Source: Prunella strophiata | Taxonomy: Eukaryota; Chordata; Aves; Passeriformes; Prunellidae | Assembly: GCA_036583965.1 (NCBI GenBank) | Contig: JAZBQD010000028.1 | Span: forward strand, 2,294,001-2,358,000 | Direction: 5' to 3' | DNA: 64,000 nucleotides | In this document: positions 14,434 through 29,400 of the stretch, one piece after another | Layout of the letters: every line of letters starts with the position of its first letter | How positions within the stretch are numbered: position 1 is the stretch's first letter | Made by a program: the position numbers and the translations under genes | The notes under the pieces: generated by a model | Database searches by the model: none | The model's input: only the letters and a program-made list of their open reading frames with translations | What the model was told of the DNA's origin: nothing

Positions 14434-17400
14434 GTAACTTTTAAGTTTATGTTATATTCAAAGTCCAGCGTATATATATAGCTTTGCTTTTTAGCTTTCA
14501 GCTTTAGTGAGGAATACAAAATTTAAGTGATACTTAGAAAAGGTTTGATCCGGAAAAGTAACTTAGTGGTTCTGTTATGGTATCTTGCAAGTTTTGTCTG
14601 CCTGGTCTGTACTTTTCTGGTCCCAAAATACATTATACATATATGGGAGGTAAACTCCCATTGAAAATTTCTAATTTACCTCATTATCGGATATTTCATT
14701 ATATGAAATAAAAGCCATGCATATCATGAATACCTTCAGGACTGCTCTTCAATAAATACAAGTTTCTGGGACCCAGACAGAGCTTTGCTTCTCTCAGGTC
14801 AATGCAATGGAGGGTCCTTCATGAAAAAACTTTGATTGGAATGGTTTCTACAACATTCCAGTGGTATAGACTGCTGTTATTGTTTCCTAAAACCAGGTTT
14901 ATATGTTATTACTAATTTAATTTAGAGCATGTTGGGGTAAAAAAGTGACACCAGTGTGTGTATGTAGGTCACTAGAAGGGGTCAAATGTCATTTTATGCA
15001 TATAGCTAATTTCAGTACAACTGTTAATAAAAGGTGAAGACCTTTTATTCCTCCTTCCTAGGAGCTTGTTATGGCAGTACAGTCTGAGGGAAGGGGGCAC
15101 TACCAGAGACTATTGAGGAGGACAGGCTGTCTTTCACCTCTCACTCTGCAATAAACCTCAGAGCTCTACTGTCTCCCACAGGCATAATTCTAGAGCTGAA
15201 AAGACAGCATTCAGTTTAAACTTTTACAGTTCATGCAGTCTTCTCATAATTCTGTCTTTTAATAGTGCTTTCATTTTGGGTTTGGAGTTTTTTGTTTGTT
15301 TGTTTTCTGTAAGAAGAGTGAAGGATAAAACACGTAGATGCTAAAGATTTTCTTCCTTATACTGAAAACCATGCAGAGAAATTGTGTTAGATATAATATC
15401 ACTGATATAAAAGGAGAACTCAATAAAACAGATGTGTATGCTGGGACTGGGCTTTTCTTCCTCAGCCCAACGTGGCTAAAAGTGTCAATATTTCATTTGA
15501 CCAAAGGGTTCATTTGCAAAATAACACTTAGTTTTTAAAAATACTGCTGACTGCAATTGGAATCCTCATACAGACAGAAAATCTACTGTGAGGGAAAACA
15601 TCTTAAGTTTTCGTTTAATCTCAGAGTTGTCTACTTTATATAAGAGTGAAGGACAGTGGCACAACACTAAGTGCCACCACTGCCTTTACAAAAAAGACTG
15701 CTGCTTGGTCACATTCATAAGTGTCACTCTCTTTTAAAAGGTAGCCTGTATCACATGGTTGAGAGCTGCTTCACCTGTCCAATCCCATACATTTGAGCTG
15801 TTCATTGTAAAACAAGTTAATTTCATGACTGTCAGCACACTAAAAGAAGTTATTCATTTTTGTCAATACTTCTGACAAACAGCAGGATGTTTTTGGCTTC
15901 TTTCACTATTGTCAGAGAAAGTTTACCTTCTGTGTGTGTGTATGTGTGTGTGTGTGGAAAAGGATGAAGAATTCTCTTTCAGCCTGTGTTAGGTGATTTT
16001 GAAGTTAGATGTGTAATTGGTGGTGGAGTGAAGTGCTGTGGGCTCCTGCTGCAAGGGAACAGTTTAAACAGTTGACTTGCAGGTTCCAGTAGTTATATTT
16101 GGCATGAATGGCTCCTGTCAGGAGCCACATGAGATGTAGCCTGTTAGTACACAGACCAACCTAAATGAATGCAGAAGATGTGCCCCCTGATATCTCGTTT
16201 TATTCTGTATGTCCCACTTTCCTATCTTTTTTGATGAGTAGTAATTAACCAAAGCAATTAAGATGTTCAGTCACGAAGACGCAGATGTTTCATTTGTGGA
16301 GCAGAGCCTTTTTCATGCTGTCTCGGTTATAGATATTTACTGTATTTTAATGTCTTGTGATCTAAATCAGGGAGCAGGAAGCTGTTACACTAAACTCATA
16401 TGCAGTATTTTCCTCTGGGAAAGAGTGACTTTTCTAATCCACACTCTGCTAGAGGCTGATTTAGTTCATTGATTCACAACGCACTGAGTAATGCTGACGG
16501 CTGAGTCTCTAGATGAGAGTGGAAAACTTTTTTTTAGAACCATGAATTACTGCTGATTTCACATTTAGTGCATGATACAGATTCATCCTGAATTATTTTC
16601 TGAGTGTGATGATCCTGCTCCAAACCAGATTTACAGCAGTATAGTGTGTGCAGCTGTCACATGAGTATGGTCAATGAAAAATTCTGCTTTCAGTTTTTCA
16701 GCTGATAGGAAAAATCCTAACAATGTGTCAGTGGGATTGGCCCTGCACTTGTCTTAATTAAATAAGAATGAAGAGAAGTTCAAGACAGGAGGATGAAATT
16801 TTGGCAAGTGGCACTGTTTGCCTTAAAGGGCAGGACTGCAGACTGACAGCTGAAGGAGAAGAGGGTTCCTTTTCTTGTCGTTTGGTGCAGATCACCTCAG
16901 TGTATTTTGAAAAAAATGCTTAAATGCAAGAATGGCAGTGGCAATATGCTGGTAGAGATACAAAGAGTACCAGTTCTCGTGTTGCTTTAGATTAATTAAC
17001 TAGCTCTGTTAATTTAGATCAACTCCTTCAAGCTTATACACTTCTGATCATTGCAGTCATATATTATTTTACTATAGGGATTTTTGTATGTCCCTTTAAA
17101 AGCAAGAATATCCCATCAAGTTTACATGCATGTGCAAACTCCCACTTTGCCTCAACACATGAACCTATTGAACAGGGAGAACTGCCTTACAATAGCAAGA
17201 GGTGTAAGAAATATTCCATTTATTCTTACCATATGTGTGTCTTTGATCACAATAAGACTGTCTGTTAGCAAAGAAATATGCCCAAAAGTTCACATGGCTT
17301 CTAGAGATACATTCTGCACAGCAGGTGTGTGTAACCCTACCTGTTAACAGCATTGCAGGGTAGCCCAAATTATCCTTCCTCCATGGAAGCTTTCACTAAG

Positions 17401-20400
17401 GGGAAAGCTCTGAGCCATATCATGTCCATAATGGTCCTAATGCAAGAATTTGTGTTTCATAAGATGAATTTTAAACTGATCCAAGGTTTACCCCTCACTC
17501 CTGCCACCACTGACTCAAATGTCATCTCCATTTCCTGAGCAGCACTCAGAGCTGTGTAAAACCAGACCATGTGCAAGGACACCTCTGGCACACCTTCCTG
17601 CATTCCCCCATCCCCACAGCACTGTCTTTTCAGAGTAGTTTCTGGAGCCTTTTGAAATTACTTTGAGCCAACCTCTGTTCTTTAGATCTGACCCGCTGAC
17701 CTCTGCCAACTTACCTACTTGAGGTTACTTAGAAATCACATGCTGTCCAAAACTTCCATGTAGTAATTTCTACCCTTGACTTCAAAGTCTGTTGTGAAAA
17801 GCTGCATACAAAAAATTAAATGCAGTATAAAGCCTTGGAACTTGTAAGCCACCCTGGAGTGACTCAAGCTTGGCAACCATGACCTGACCTGACCAGACCA
17901 AAACATTTGTCTTTACCAGTATTTGCTTCCTGATAAAAAATCTCTGAAAGAAAATTAAAGCTACCAAGGGTCATTTAACATCCCACAGGAGACAAAGCAG
18001 GTGAAGTGTGGACTGCCCAGCTCATTTCATGGGTTTTTCATGTACAATATAACATCTGCTATGATTGAGCTGCTCTGAAATGCACACCAACTCCCTCTGA
18101 GACAAAGATGAGTGGCACCAAGGATATCTGCAGCTTGTTTTGGCATGATAAATTTCTGCCTATCACAGTTTCTCAGAAACTGTCTGAGTTTTAGGAAAGA
18201 AAGATCTGAAGTGATTAGAGTTGAAGAAAAATTCACTGCAATCTTTAAGGAAATTAAAGATAGCTTGTTGCAGCAAAAGCTGTTTGAGCTTAAAAAAGTT
18301 TCCTGTGTATGCAAAATTATGTTTTAAGAGGTTATTAGAACTTCAGCCTTTGAGGATGAGAATGTCTAGAATCTAATTAAATCTGAAATCCTATATGTAT
18401 ATGTTTATGTGTGGTTTTGTATATGTTCAATTCTATGTTGTCTTCACAAAGCCTCAGAGAATGGTAGTTTTTCAGAAAGAGGAAAAGAATGCTTAATTCT
18501 AGACTTTACCAAGTAGTTCATAATGCTTCAAGATTTCCTCAAAAAAAAAAAAAACAAACCAAAAAAAAAAAAAAAAAAACAAACACAAAAACAACCCACA
18601 CAACAGTTGATTACACTAACAGGAAATTGTTTCTTTGGGATATGGAGTGTATTATTTTCCCTATCTAGTCGTGGAGTTAGTTATGATGGCAGGAATCTTT
18701 TTGCACTGAGACAAGAGGTTATGAAATTTCTTGAGTGCAGAGTCGTTGCACTGGTAACCAAGATTAGCTAGCACCCCCCAGAAGAGGCTGGTGAAGCATT
18801 CATGAGCATTGGCACTCTCAGAACAGTCTTTGGGTACAGTACTTCCTATGAGTATTTTGTGAACCTTCCATTTGTATTTTAAAGCTCTTTGGAAGAAAAC
18901 CCATAGCAGGGCTGGTGTGCTGAGAAACAACCACAAAGGTGGAAAGTCTCCATGGAGGGAACTGAAAAAGGCACTGAAGCAAGCCAAGCTCAGGGCCTGT
19001 GGGATTCCCCATTACCTCCTCATCCCTCTCCTGCTGACTTTTATTTAGAAATCAATATAAGTATAATACAGGGAGTGAAATATTAACTGTGCAGCTGACT
19101 TTCTACCAGAAAGATAAAAATTAGAGTGGGTGTTAGTCTGTGGGTGGTAATAAGCTTATTTCTGGATGCCCCCAAGTATTAGAAGACTGTGTTAACTGGC
19201 CAGATGAGCTTTCCACAGTCATTCATCTTCCCTGAGAAATGAGAAGATCTCACAAGCTGCTCTCACTTCTCTTCCTAAGGAAGGGATCTAGGCTTAGAGA
19301 TCAATGGTTCTTGAAGTAGGACAAATGTGTGTCAATACAAAACATGCAGTCAGGTAAAGGAAAGTACTGCAGGTAGGTTTTCTTTCCCTAGGTACAGCAA
19401 CACATTTATATTTTGAAATATAATTATTAAAAGTTCAAAAATTAGAGTACAGACTATTTCCATGTAATACAAGAATTGCAAGAAGTACAAATAAAATATA
19501 AATCTTTTTCACAAACATACTTCTTAACATTGCTGCCTAGGGAAGATGATAAGCCATAGGAAATGTTCTGTGAGTAGCACCAATGGTGCAGCAATATTTT
19601 TCCTGCTGTTCCCTAGCTGTTTTAAAGATACTAATGGTCCCTCTTTTTCGTGGTAGAATATTAGTACAGAGGCAAAAAGTAAAGAATTCAGTTTAATCTA
19701 AGCATCAGATTTGCAAACTGGCTTTGCCAATTTAAAGTCTACAGATCTCTGCAGCCCCATTTTGGTTTTGTTTGAGTGGAGCTGTGGCACAAGCTGTAGG
19801 GTTGAGTCAACACAGAGATTAAACACAAAGTTTTGGTCTCAGGGTGCTGACTGACCTCAGGACTCATTACAGAAGTTCCAAAGTACTTCAGCTTCTCAGA
19901 AAACAGAAAAACTTGTATAAGAAGAAGGAGTTTGGAGCCTTGGAAGTCCCAGAAATGAGGCTGCTGGCAGAATGAGTGGTACTGATCTAAAGGCTGCAAG
20001 TTGGTGTACTCTGGTGTCATTGAATAATTAGTTTCCCTAATATGTCTGTTTATCACTTTAATGCAGAACAAAACTCATAGCAGTATTTTTCAATAAAAAT
20101 ATTGGGTTTGGGCATTTCCTTCAAGTGTCTGTCTCCAAGGACCCTTCAGTTCTGGAAGAAAATAGGTTCATACTTTAGGGGATGTATAAGTGGTTTGACT
20201 AAAGGTGCAGTAACTGGATGGGTCCAAACCAAACAGGTCTGTCTTGTCCATCTTTCTGCCCCCACCCCACTCCCCCCAGTTTTATCAACAAAGTTTCCAT
20301 TGAGTTACAGCAATAGGGTTCAGGCCCCCAGAGCAGAATAGGGCTCAGAAAAATTTGTAATTATTTTAACTGTTTTTAACTATTTTAACAGATTCTTTGC

Positions 20401-23400
20401 AGTAACAGTCTGCTAGAATCAACAGACTACTGGCTGCAGAATCAGAGGACACCATGCCAGATTGGCTTTCTAGAAGACAAGTCGGAAAGCAACTGTGCCT
20501 CAGTAAGTACTCACTGCCATCTCCTCCTTGAGAGTTATTTGGATGGGGTGTGGGGCTGGCACCAGTACATGTTCAACTAAAAAAGTCTGTAATTTCCAGA
20601 TTTCTTTTAAAAGCAAACATACAAACTAAAAATTCAGATTTCCATACAGAGCACATTAATAACGACTACTGCAGAGGTTTCCCCATATTTGGCTTTCAGA
20701 CTTTGGTGGCTCTCTGTATTTTTTTATGTTCATAATCTACAACTCACAAGAGAGAAAAATAAGCCAAAGAGAAAATTATTCTGAACCATAACTTAAGTGG
20801 TACTATGGAAGGAGCAGATGTTTAAAAGGCTGCTCAATGTTCCTGAAGGCAGAGAGATGCAATTAAAGAGAAGAAGCTCTTTCCATGTTAGATGAAGGGA
20901 AGCTGCTGAAGAACTCATACAGAATTATTTTGCACTTGAAATTGAATTTCAGTCTCATTATTGTGGGTTATAATGCGGTTAAGATCAGCTTTTGTTTAAC
21001 AATGTGCATGAAGAAATAGGAGTTATGCTGCTTTATAAACTATCTATATGAAACTGGATGGAAACTGCATGGCTATGTTTTTAATGGTTTTTTACTTGAT
21101 GGAGGACTCAGAAGAGCAGCTCTTCCCTTGGAATCCTATTGGAATGCTATTCCCTGGTCTGTGAGCAAAGAAGGGCTTTAGGAAGGATCAGCTTTATCTC
21201 AGGCAGGAGGTTTCCAGCCCTGCTTGTGCTGCACAGCACCTAAAGACCAGCTGAGGGCTCTGATGGAGCCTGCTGGGATTCCCTCAAGGCCAGGGACATT
21301 CAGCTCCAGCTGAGGAACCCAGACTGCTGCTGCCAGGAAGCTGAGCCTGCATCAGGAGGGACACAGCACTGTCATTGCAGCTGTGGAATTCAGGAATGTG
21401 GCCAGGGGTTATTGGGCTTAATTCACTCATACCCAGCACTGCTCTGTCTGTTTCTACAAGACAGTGAGCAAAATACACAGCCTAGTCCCAGTGTGCAAGT
21501 GAGCAGCCTTACAAGGTGGGAAGCTGAACACATCCTGAACCAGAGGTTCATCAGGCAGATAACCAGTGCTATCCTCATTTTTCATGTGGGAAGGGATTCC
21601 TTTTGATGCAAAACATATTGACTACAGTCACTTAATTTTAATATTTAGTATTTAATATCCTAAAAATTAGGCTTATTTTCTCAGAGGAAATTACTACCTC
21701 AAATAATTATATAAGAATTAATTCTGGCTTGCTTTTTTACCTGTTAAGGTTTGACTTTTTGCTTAATTTTTCATAGAATCTTAGAGGAAATTATATTTAT
21801 CTCTGATAGGCTGGGCATACCAAACAAAGATAAGTTGTTGGTAGAAAGATAATGCCATTGCTACCCTCCTTATTTCAGACAACATTTTCTGATTTTGCCA
21901 TGCTGTCTGCTTTAAAAGGTTAAAGTACCTTAAAGAGCTTTTTCCTCTACACTAATATTATAAGTGGTTTTTTTCTCTTTGGAGGATATTTGTCTAATTG
22001 GTAAACATTTCATTAAACTCACTTCAATTAGCAGTGGTACTGTTTGGCAGCAGTTTACCACTGAGATTCAGATACATAGTTTCCTGTTACTAGTAATCAG
22101 GTGGTATTTTGAAAGTAGTTTAATTATGGATGTCTTGTTTTGTTTGTTTCTACTGAATGAGAACTTAATAAATCTACCTAATAGAATAAAATACATTAAT
22201 TTGTGAGACATAATCATGCATAAGATCCACATAGTGATTTATAAATGCAATTAAAATTTCTGTAATGTGACATTCATCTTACCCTGTGGAGTGACCTCAT
22301 AAAATGAAAGTAGTTTCACATAAAAATAGATACTTTTGCTTACTCCACTATTCCCAGCTTTCTTTCTCAGGACCTATAACAAATGTTTCCTGCTTTGGAC
22401 GTGCCTTTATGAAGATCTTATTGGAAAAGAAAAAGCTGATAGATGCTTTGTCCCTAATGTCTCTCCAAAGATCTAGATCTAGATTAATTACCAGTGCTGA
22501 ATATTTGTGGTTGGCTTATGTTAGTACAAGTTAAGAAATCTAAACTCTTGCTTAATTAATGACTTACAGTTCTCTTCTAGCATTGGACCCTCCTAAAGCA
22601 CAGTCTCTTCATCTTGCACACAGAAATGTCAATTATGACTTTATCTTAGCAGTTGCTAAGATTTAACACTTTTCTTTGCAATGCTTTTACAGTGTCTCCA
22701 TGTTTAAGGTGGCATTGCCACACTGCTAAAGATGTATCTTAATTTTCTTTAGGAATTCTTCATGAACATAGTCATTGCACTATTATTTAGGAAAAGAGCA
22801 GGATACAAAACTAAATGAAGAAAAAAGAAATAGTGGTATAGTCCTGCAAGATATTTGATATTCATTTGGTTCAAGATGCTTGTAAGTGAATTTTCAATAT
22901 ATTCTCTGGCCTTTCATGCTCTAGGCCAGCAAAAAGCCATTAGAAATTATATTTGCACTGAAAAAAAAATCTCTGGAAATGGACCCAGCCTCCAATGATC
23001 TCCCCACAAAATCATCACACCCCATTGCTCTTTGCATGACCATCCTGTCCAACAGGGAGGCTGGGAGAGACATTCCCACTCCACACAGCCTCACAAGGAA
23101 TTGTCCTTGAGAACCACTGATGCAGGTGGAACCTCTCCTTCCCAAGCACTGTGCCTCTGTGTGAGGGGCAGTGGATTTCCAGACTGGCAGAAATCCTGCA
23201 AACTTCCTGTCAAATAGCTTGGAGAAGCAGAAACTTTACACCCCTACATGGCAGTATGGGAGGTGGAAAATACCTGCCTTTCCATTAAAACAAAGCACTA
23301 AGAAACAGTGCTCATTTCTTACTTCAGCATAACACTTTTTAAAGCGTCAGGATGTGACAAGGGCTCATTTTAAATTGTTTGATATCTCCTTAAAGCTGAG

Positions 23401-26400
23401 GGAAAAAAAAAATGGATTTGCAGGCAGATGGATGAGAGAACAGTTTCAATAAAGTGTTAAAGGTTTTGAAACATTCTTGAAATAGTCCAGCAGCTTTTCC
23501 ATTTGCAAGTGCTCCTACTCTGTAACTACACAAATGCTCACTCCAGAATGCTCTATACAGGGATGTAAGTAATGCAGGCTGTATGCATAGACACAGGCAG
23601 CTGGATATTGGTTAGATCCAGCCCAAGGGAGCAGCAGGAGCACATGGTCAGAGCAGAGGGAAAGGACAAGGACAGCAGCCCAAACTTCAGTCAAATTCAG
23701 TCACAGTAAAACACCCTCATGTCTAATTGTTGGCTGCTCTTCTGTGCCCCTGTGCCATTGGCACTTTTTGGGAAGTGGTCTGATGGTGATGGGGAGGCAC
23801 AAAGCAGAGTGGAGGACAGCATGACTGGGGCAGTGGGATAGTGGAGGCAGCAGCAGCCACTGAGTGGGCTTGTGCCACATGGAAATAATCCATCTAATCC
23901 ATCTACAGCACAGGAGGAGAAAGAATTACACTCTAGGGTTAGTTAAACCGGTTAGTTTAGTGCAGGAGAACATCCCAGCCTAGGAGACAAACTTGAGCTT
24001 TGCAAAGAAGGGGAAGCAATGCTTACCTGAGAGAAGTGACAAGTGAGAGAGAAACCAGATTGTTACCAAAGCAAAGAGGTGATGTGATGATGGATCACAC
24101 TGGCCTGTGGTGTCTCTGTTAACTGAGATAGTGAAGAATGTCATTTTGCTATCAGGGCAGCTGGATTTTCAGAACTGGCTTTGCTGTCCTAGGCAGGTAT
24201 TTCAGCATTTTCACTTTCATTGCAGTTTAGCCATCAGGCTTTCAAACAGCTTCAGGGGGAGGTTAAGGATGCCATTATGCACTAATTTGAGCTGGTCAAA
24301 TCAGGGGTTCTGTGGTCTCACCTCCTCCTCCAGCTCCTGCTTCATCTCATTTACTGCCCTGGCATTTGTACAAATGTGCAGTAAATCAATTCAGAGAGAA
24401 AAGTAACTATGAAATTAAGAAATTAGTTTTTCTAGCCAAATCTTCCTTGAATCATCTCACCATATTGTCAGATAAATGCCAGTCCTCACTCAAGGGATGG
24501 AGCAAAAACATCCAGGAAACAGTTACCACAAATTAATTCAAACTGAATGATAACATATGCAGAAAGGAGAAATCTTTGGCAAGGTGTATTTTGATGAAAT
24601 AAAGGACAGCAGCTTTCACTTGAAATAAAGTATATTATGAGTGGTTTTCATTCTTTTCTTCACCCAAGTCTTTTTAAAGATATGGTACTACATACATTTG
24701 GATGTTTAGGTACAAATACACGGATTTTTTTTTGCATCAGTCTTTGATACTAGATTTCTTCCAGGTAACTTGCTAACAATAGTGCAGACACTGTGTCAGG
24801 GACATTTTCTATCCCTTAGTCAGGGCCCATGTACCCAATGTGTTCTTCAGAATGTCCAAAGAATGAGAGCATGCCCTCACTGAGGAGTGACAGTGTGGTC
24901 TTACAGGAGCTCAGAAAGAAGGATTATTCCCCAGACTGGGAGAAGGCAACAAGGCTTTTTACACAGGCAAATACAGAAGTGCAATCTTGAATCCCAAAGG
25001 AGGAGGTTTTTGTTTGTTGTCTTGTTTTAAAACAAAGCCATATGTGTTCCTGAATAGTGACCATGCACAGCTGAAACAGGTGCTTTGTTTTATTGGGTCT
25101 GAATGAAGTTTTACATTTGCTAGCAAACATAGCAAAGCCCTATTTTTCTGCCTAAAACCACCAGACCTACATACTAAGACCTTTTTCCTTCCTCATGAGA
25201 CTGCTTGCACACCTCAGCATTATGTCATAGGCAGGGAATTACAAGGGTGTTTATTTTACCTTTCACTCCATAATTACTCAACCATCTTCAGGAACAGCAT
25301 TGTCTCTTTCAGAAATCAAAATCCATCCATTGCTTTCCAGATCTAAACCATAATTACTGGAGGTATTTTTAGGTTTAAGTCTCATCTTCCTATTCAGCTT
25401 GACGATACCTTAATTACATCCTGACAAGGTGCAGGAATCAACAGCAGCAGGCTAAATTGTGGCATTGAGTTGTAGTCCTTTCTCAGGCATGTGTGGGTGT
25501 TCATGCTGCTGTGGTGAGGAATTGTACCTTCCAGAGAGCCCCTCTCTGGCCTTGCACAGGGAAACAAAACCCCTCCTTTTCACCAATTGCTCTCTGCCTT
25601 ATGGAGCACAGTGCAGGCAGACTGAGCACTTGCTTCAAAGACCACTGAAAAGATTACTTGTATAATCTGTAAAATATGTTTCACTTTCTGCTCTTGTACA
25701 TACTTGGCTCTGAAAAATATATCTTCACATATGTTATGTTAAGAGTTAGGAGCTAATGTTAAGACAGAATTCAAATATGCCCTTAAAGGGTTGCATTTCC
25801 ACATTTTCAGTACCACACATGGATCACACAGCAGTCAAAAGCTGCCTCATGAATTTCAGAGTGTGAAAGATTGACAATAGATTTTCTTCTCTTTCCTGCA
25901 ATTTCAGACTTGGGACACTCTTTAATCTTCTGTCTAGATCTGCCATCTTCTTTCCTGTCCCTGTGACAGTCTCACACTACAGTGGTTTTTGTCTCTCCTT
26001 AAGAGGAGCAGATGCTTAACCTTACTCTGACAAAGCCATAAATAAGCCCTGGGAGGATCAAGCATGGTATTGCAGCTGTATCCTCTCCAGCATTCCATTC
26101 TGGCAGATTCTCCGTGCCTCCATGACCTGCTTTATCAAGAAATTAGATTTTTGTGCTACCTCCAGAGTGGACATCTGTGACTGTGCTGCTGTTATAACCA
26201 CAGGCTCCCTCTAACATGAATTGCAGGCTGAGGTTCACAGAAATTTGTTAAACATTAAGTATACAGGGCACTGGAGAGAGTAGATGGTGCATGTGGCATA
26301 AATATTTATTGGAATATTTTCTCTAAGTCTTAAGTGGCAATTAATTACATCAAACCCAAAGGAATAAGCTTTAATGGGAAGAAAATATTCACAGCTGGTT

Positions 26401-29400
26401 TTGAAGCAGTGGATTATGAAGAGCTAACTCAGGAAGATTCATTAATGCAGTGCAGCCATTAAAATAGGGATAGTCTCTAAAATATCAAGAACCATAAATC
26501 CACCAAGTCATTTGAGATAAGCACCTTCTGAAGAATAATTTGGACTAAATTTCAAATTCATTACTGCTAAAAATGCTGGAAGGAGAGCAGTATAGCACAT
26601 CCTTCTGACAACATACAAGGTGTACTTAAAAGAGAATTGTGGCTGAACTGGGGAGACAAGGGAGTCATGTCAGGACCTCATTTAGGTGAATTTGAGTGAC
26701 TCAAAGGAGATGCACTGAGTTGTCTGCTTTTGGAAACATTCCATTAGGGCCTGCAAGGAGAGTGGTTGGAAACCTCATGTCATGTTAGACATCAGTTATG
26801 CAGCTCACAGGAGAGGTTTTACATGGAAACTGAAGGGAGTAATGTGGCTTTTGTCACTATCCCAATGAAAATACAGGACAAGAATGGAAGAAAGACTTCC
26901 TCCACTCACAGCTAGAGATGGAAATTGCCTCTCTCTAATCATGCAAAGGACTACATGACAAAAGGAGGGCTCAGACCTCATTTCAAGTTGATGTTTCCCC
27001 AGCCTGCCTTGCATCCTGTTGTAATTTTGGACAGAGAAACTGTCAGCAGAGCACCATGGTCCTACTTTGACACAAATGGATTTTTTGATGGTAGCCTGAT
27101 CTGACTTTGGTGAGATAAGGAAGGTACTGCTGTATCCCACTGAGGGATACCTGCCATGGAGTTATTTGTAGTACAGAAGATGGGCCTGAGCTGCTTCATA
27201 CTCTGAGATTAACACTGTGTGCTGGAGGTAATTTTCTTCACAGTGCCTGGTGTGGGGTTATTCTGTACTTCTGTATTTCTGCTGAAGACAGGGAATGAAT
27301 AGAGAGATGCTTTTGCTGTTCCTGAGCAGGGCTTGTGTACTGTGAGTTCACAGGGTGCACAGCAGGCTGGGACAGCAGACCCAGCAGACCCCAAGGGATG
27401 TTCCAGAGATGTGACATCGTGCTCAGCACAGAAAGCAGGAGGAGCAAGGAGAAAAGGGGGGACAGAAATTCTCCCACCTGTATAATACTGCTACCTCACA
27501 TTTTCATTCATGCAAATCCCTTTGCAAGTAGCTACAGGGCATATCTAGTACTTCCAAACTAATATTTTAATTTCTACATTTCACAGCTGGTTCCTCTGCC
27601 AGAATCATTTTGGCAAGCATGAAAATTAATGTGAGACAAGCATTGCATCCAAATGCTAATGGATGATTAGCTATGTCTTCCAGAAACTTTTTTTTTTTTA
27701 AATTCTGAGTCACTATCAGGCTATTTCAAACACCTCATATAGGATATATTCCAGTTCAAGATGCTTTTTAACCATTTAAATATAAAAGGTCAGATTTTAC
27801 TGTGCATGGAGGAGAGGGCTACATCTCTTATACCATTCCCAGTCTCCTATCTACTAAAAATGTGCACTCTCCATATTAGTGATAACTGCTAATGACCCCA
27901 GAAAGAAGTGATGAGAGCCAATGGCAGTGAAAACAAGTCACCAGAATTTGTTCAGTGGAGGAAAGGAAATTGTAATCTAAAAACAAATACCCGCAACAGA
28001 AAAGCAACAACTGGTAATTTTTTTGCTTCCTCATTTCTTATAATATTGTAGATCTTCACAAAAATATGTCAATCCTTAAAGCACTATATACTATATACAT
28101 TATATATACACTTCTTCAGTAGATGCTTATCTGGATTCTCAGGAAAAGGAAACACTTTTCAGAAGTTACCTTGCATTCTTCCATCCCAAGACAGCACACC
28201 AATTCAATAGCAAGGCATGAAACAAAATCCTGCCTGCTTCCCAAAACTACTCTAAGATGGAGTAATAGGAGGCAAAATAATAGTAATGATTAAAAAGAAA
28301 TGTGGGAGAACACTCTGAAGGAACTTTCTGAAGAATATTACCTGAAACCCACACATTTCAGCTGGTAGTTTGTTAATGGTTGAGATCTCTCTTTCCCAGA
28401 AATTATAGGCAAGTGTCTTTTCCATTACATACTTTATAATGGCAGTGTCACACGCCTCACTGCTCTGCATGAAGGCATTTTAAAGCCTACTATGAAACCA
28501 GAGGGAAGATGAATGAAGATGACACGTTGGGCATTATGAAACCATATGCAAAAGAAAGCCACGTGCACACTCCTGCTGCAGATAATCCTCATTTCCTCTT
28601 CATTAGTGTCTGTGTGTGACTGCACAGTTATTTATTTAACTAGCTGAGCAATCTGGGAGTGTGCCTGGGTGGGTGCAGGAGCTGTGTGCCCCCAGGCAGG
28701 GTCTGATGGCTCTGCTGCAGCTGGGGCTGCTGCTGGCTGTGGCTCCTGAGTGCAATGAGCAGTTGTTCATCACACAGATAAACACAGAAATGCCAGTGTG
28801 AGAACTTGAAGAACTTACCAGGGTGGATGTTTTGTGCTCTTAGCATGGAGCCTCAGCTTCCACTGTGGGGTGCAGCTGGGTGTTTGCCACAGGTGTTCCA
28901 CAAGGAGCTCCTGTCAGGCCCTTGTGTAGACAGAGGTGTGTCCTGTGCCCTGTGAACTGAACCATGCACTGCAGCTGTCCATACAGCATCTGTAAGCTTG
29001 AGAACAAACAGGAATCACCACACATTTCAGAGTCACTGAAATGACCACAACATCACTCCTGTAGCACTGCAGGAATCTAGCACAGGCTGAGATTTCCAGC
29101 TCCTTTTCAAAAAAGATCCAATTCAACCCCAAGTAGATGCCAAGATTTCTCATCTCTTTGGTCTTCTGCAAAGAGACTGGGAACTACAGAAGCCCACCCT
29201 TTAATCATCACTGTAGTTCTCCTTTCTGTAGCATGAGTTTAGACCTGCAGATTTAAGATTACCATGAAGAAGGCAGATGTTTCCCTGGCAGAAGCTTGTC
29301 TAGGGAAAGAAGTTCAGTCTGATTCCCAGCTCTACTATTTTAGATACAAGAAATTGAAAGCTAGAGGATTGTTTTATCCTGGGGTTTGCTCTAAACTCCT

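Larger units (their letters stand above)
14434..20391 (+). other. SPHKAP intron 2 (about 6.0 kb)
   Basis: The intron runs from GTAACT to a TTTTAACAG acceptor. It contains a (TG)n microsatellite at 15931-15956 and an A-rich tract at 18541-18605. I see no other gene, RNA or recognisable transposon. The open frames are short and unrelated to any family I know. Confidence 0.8.
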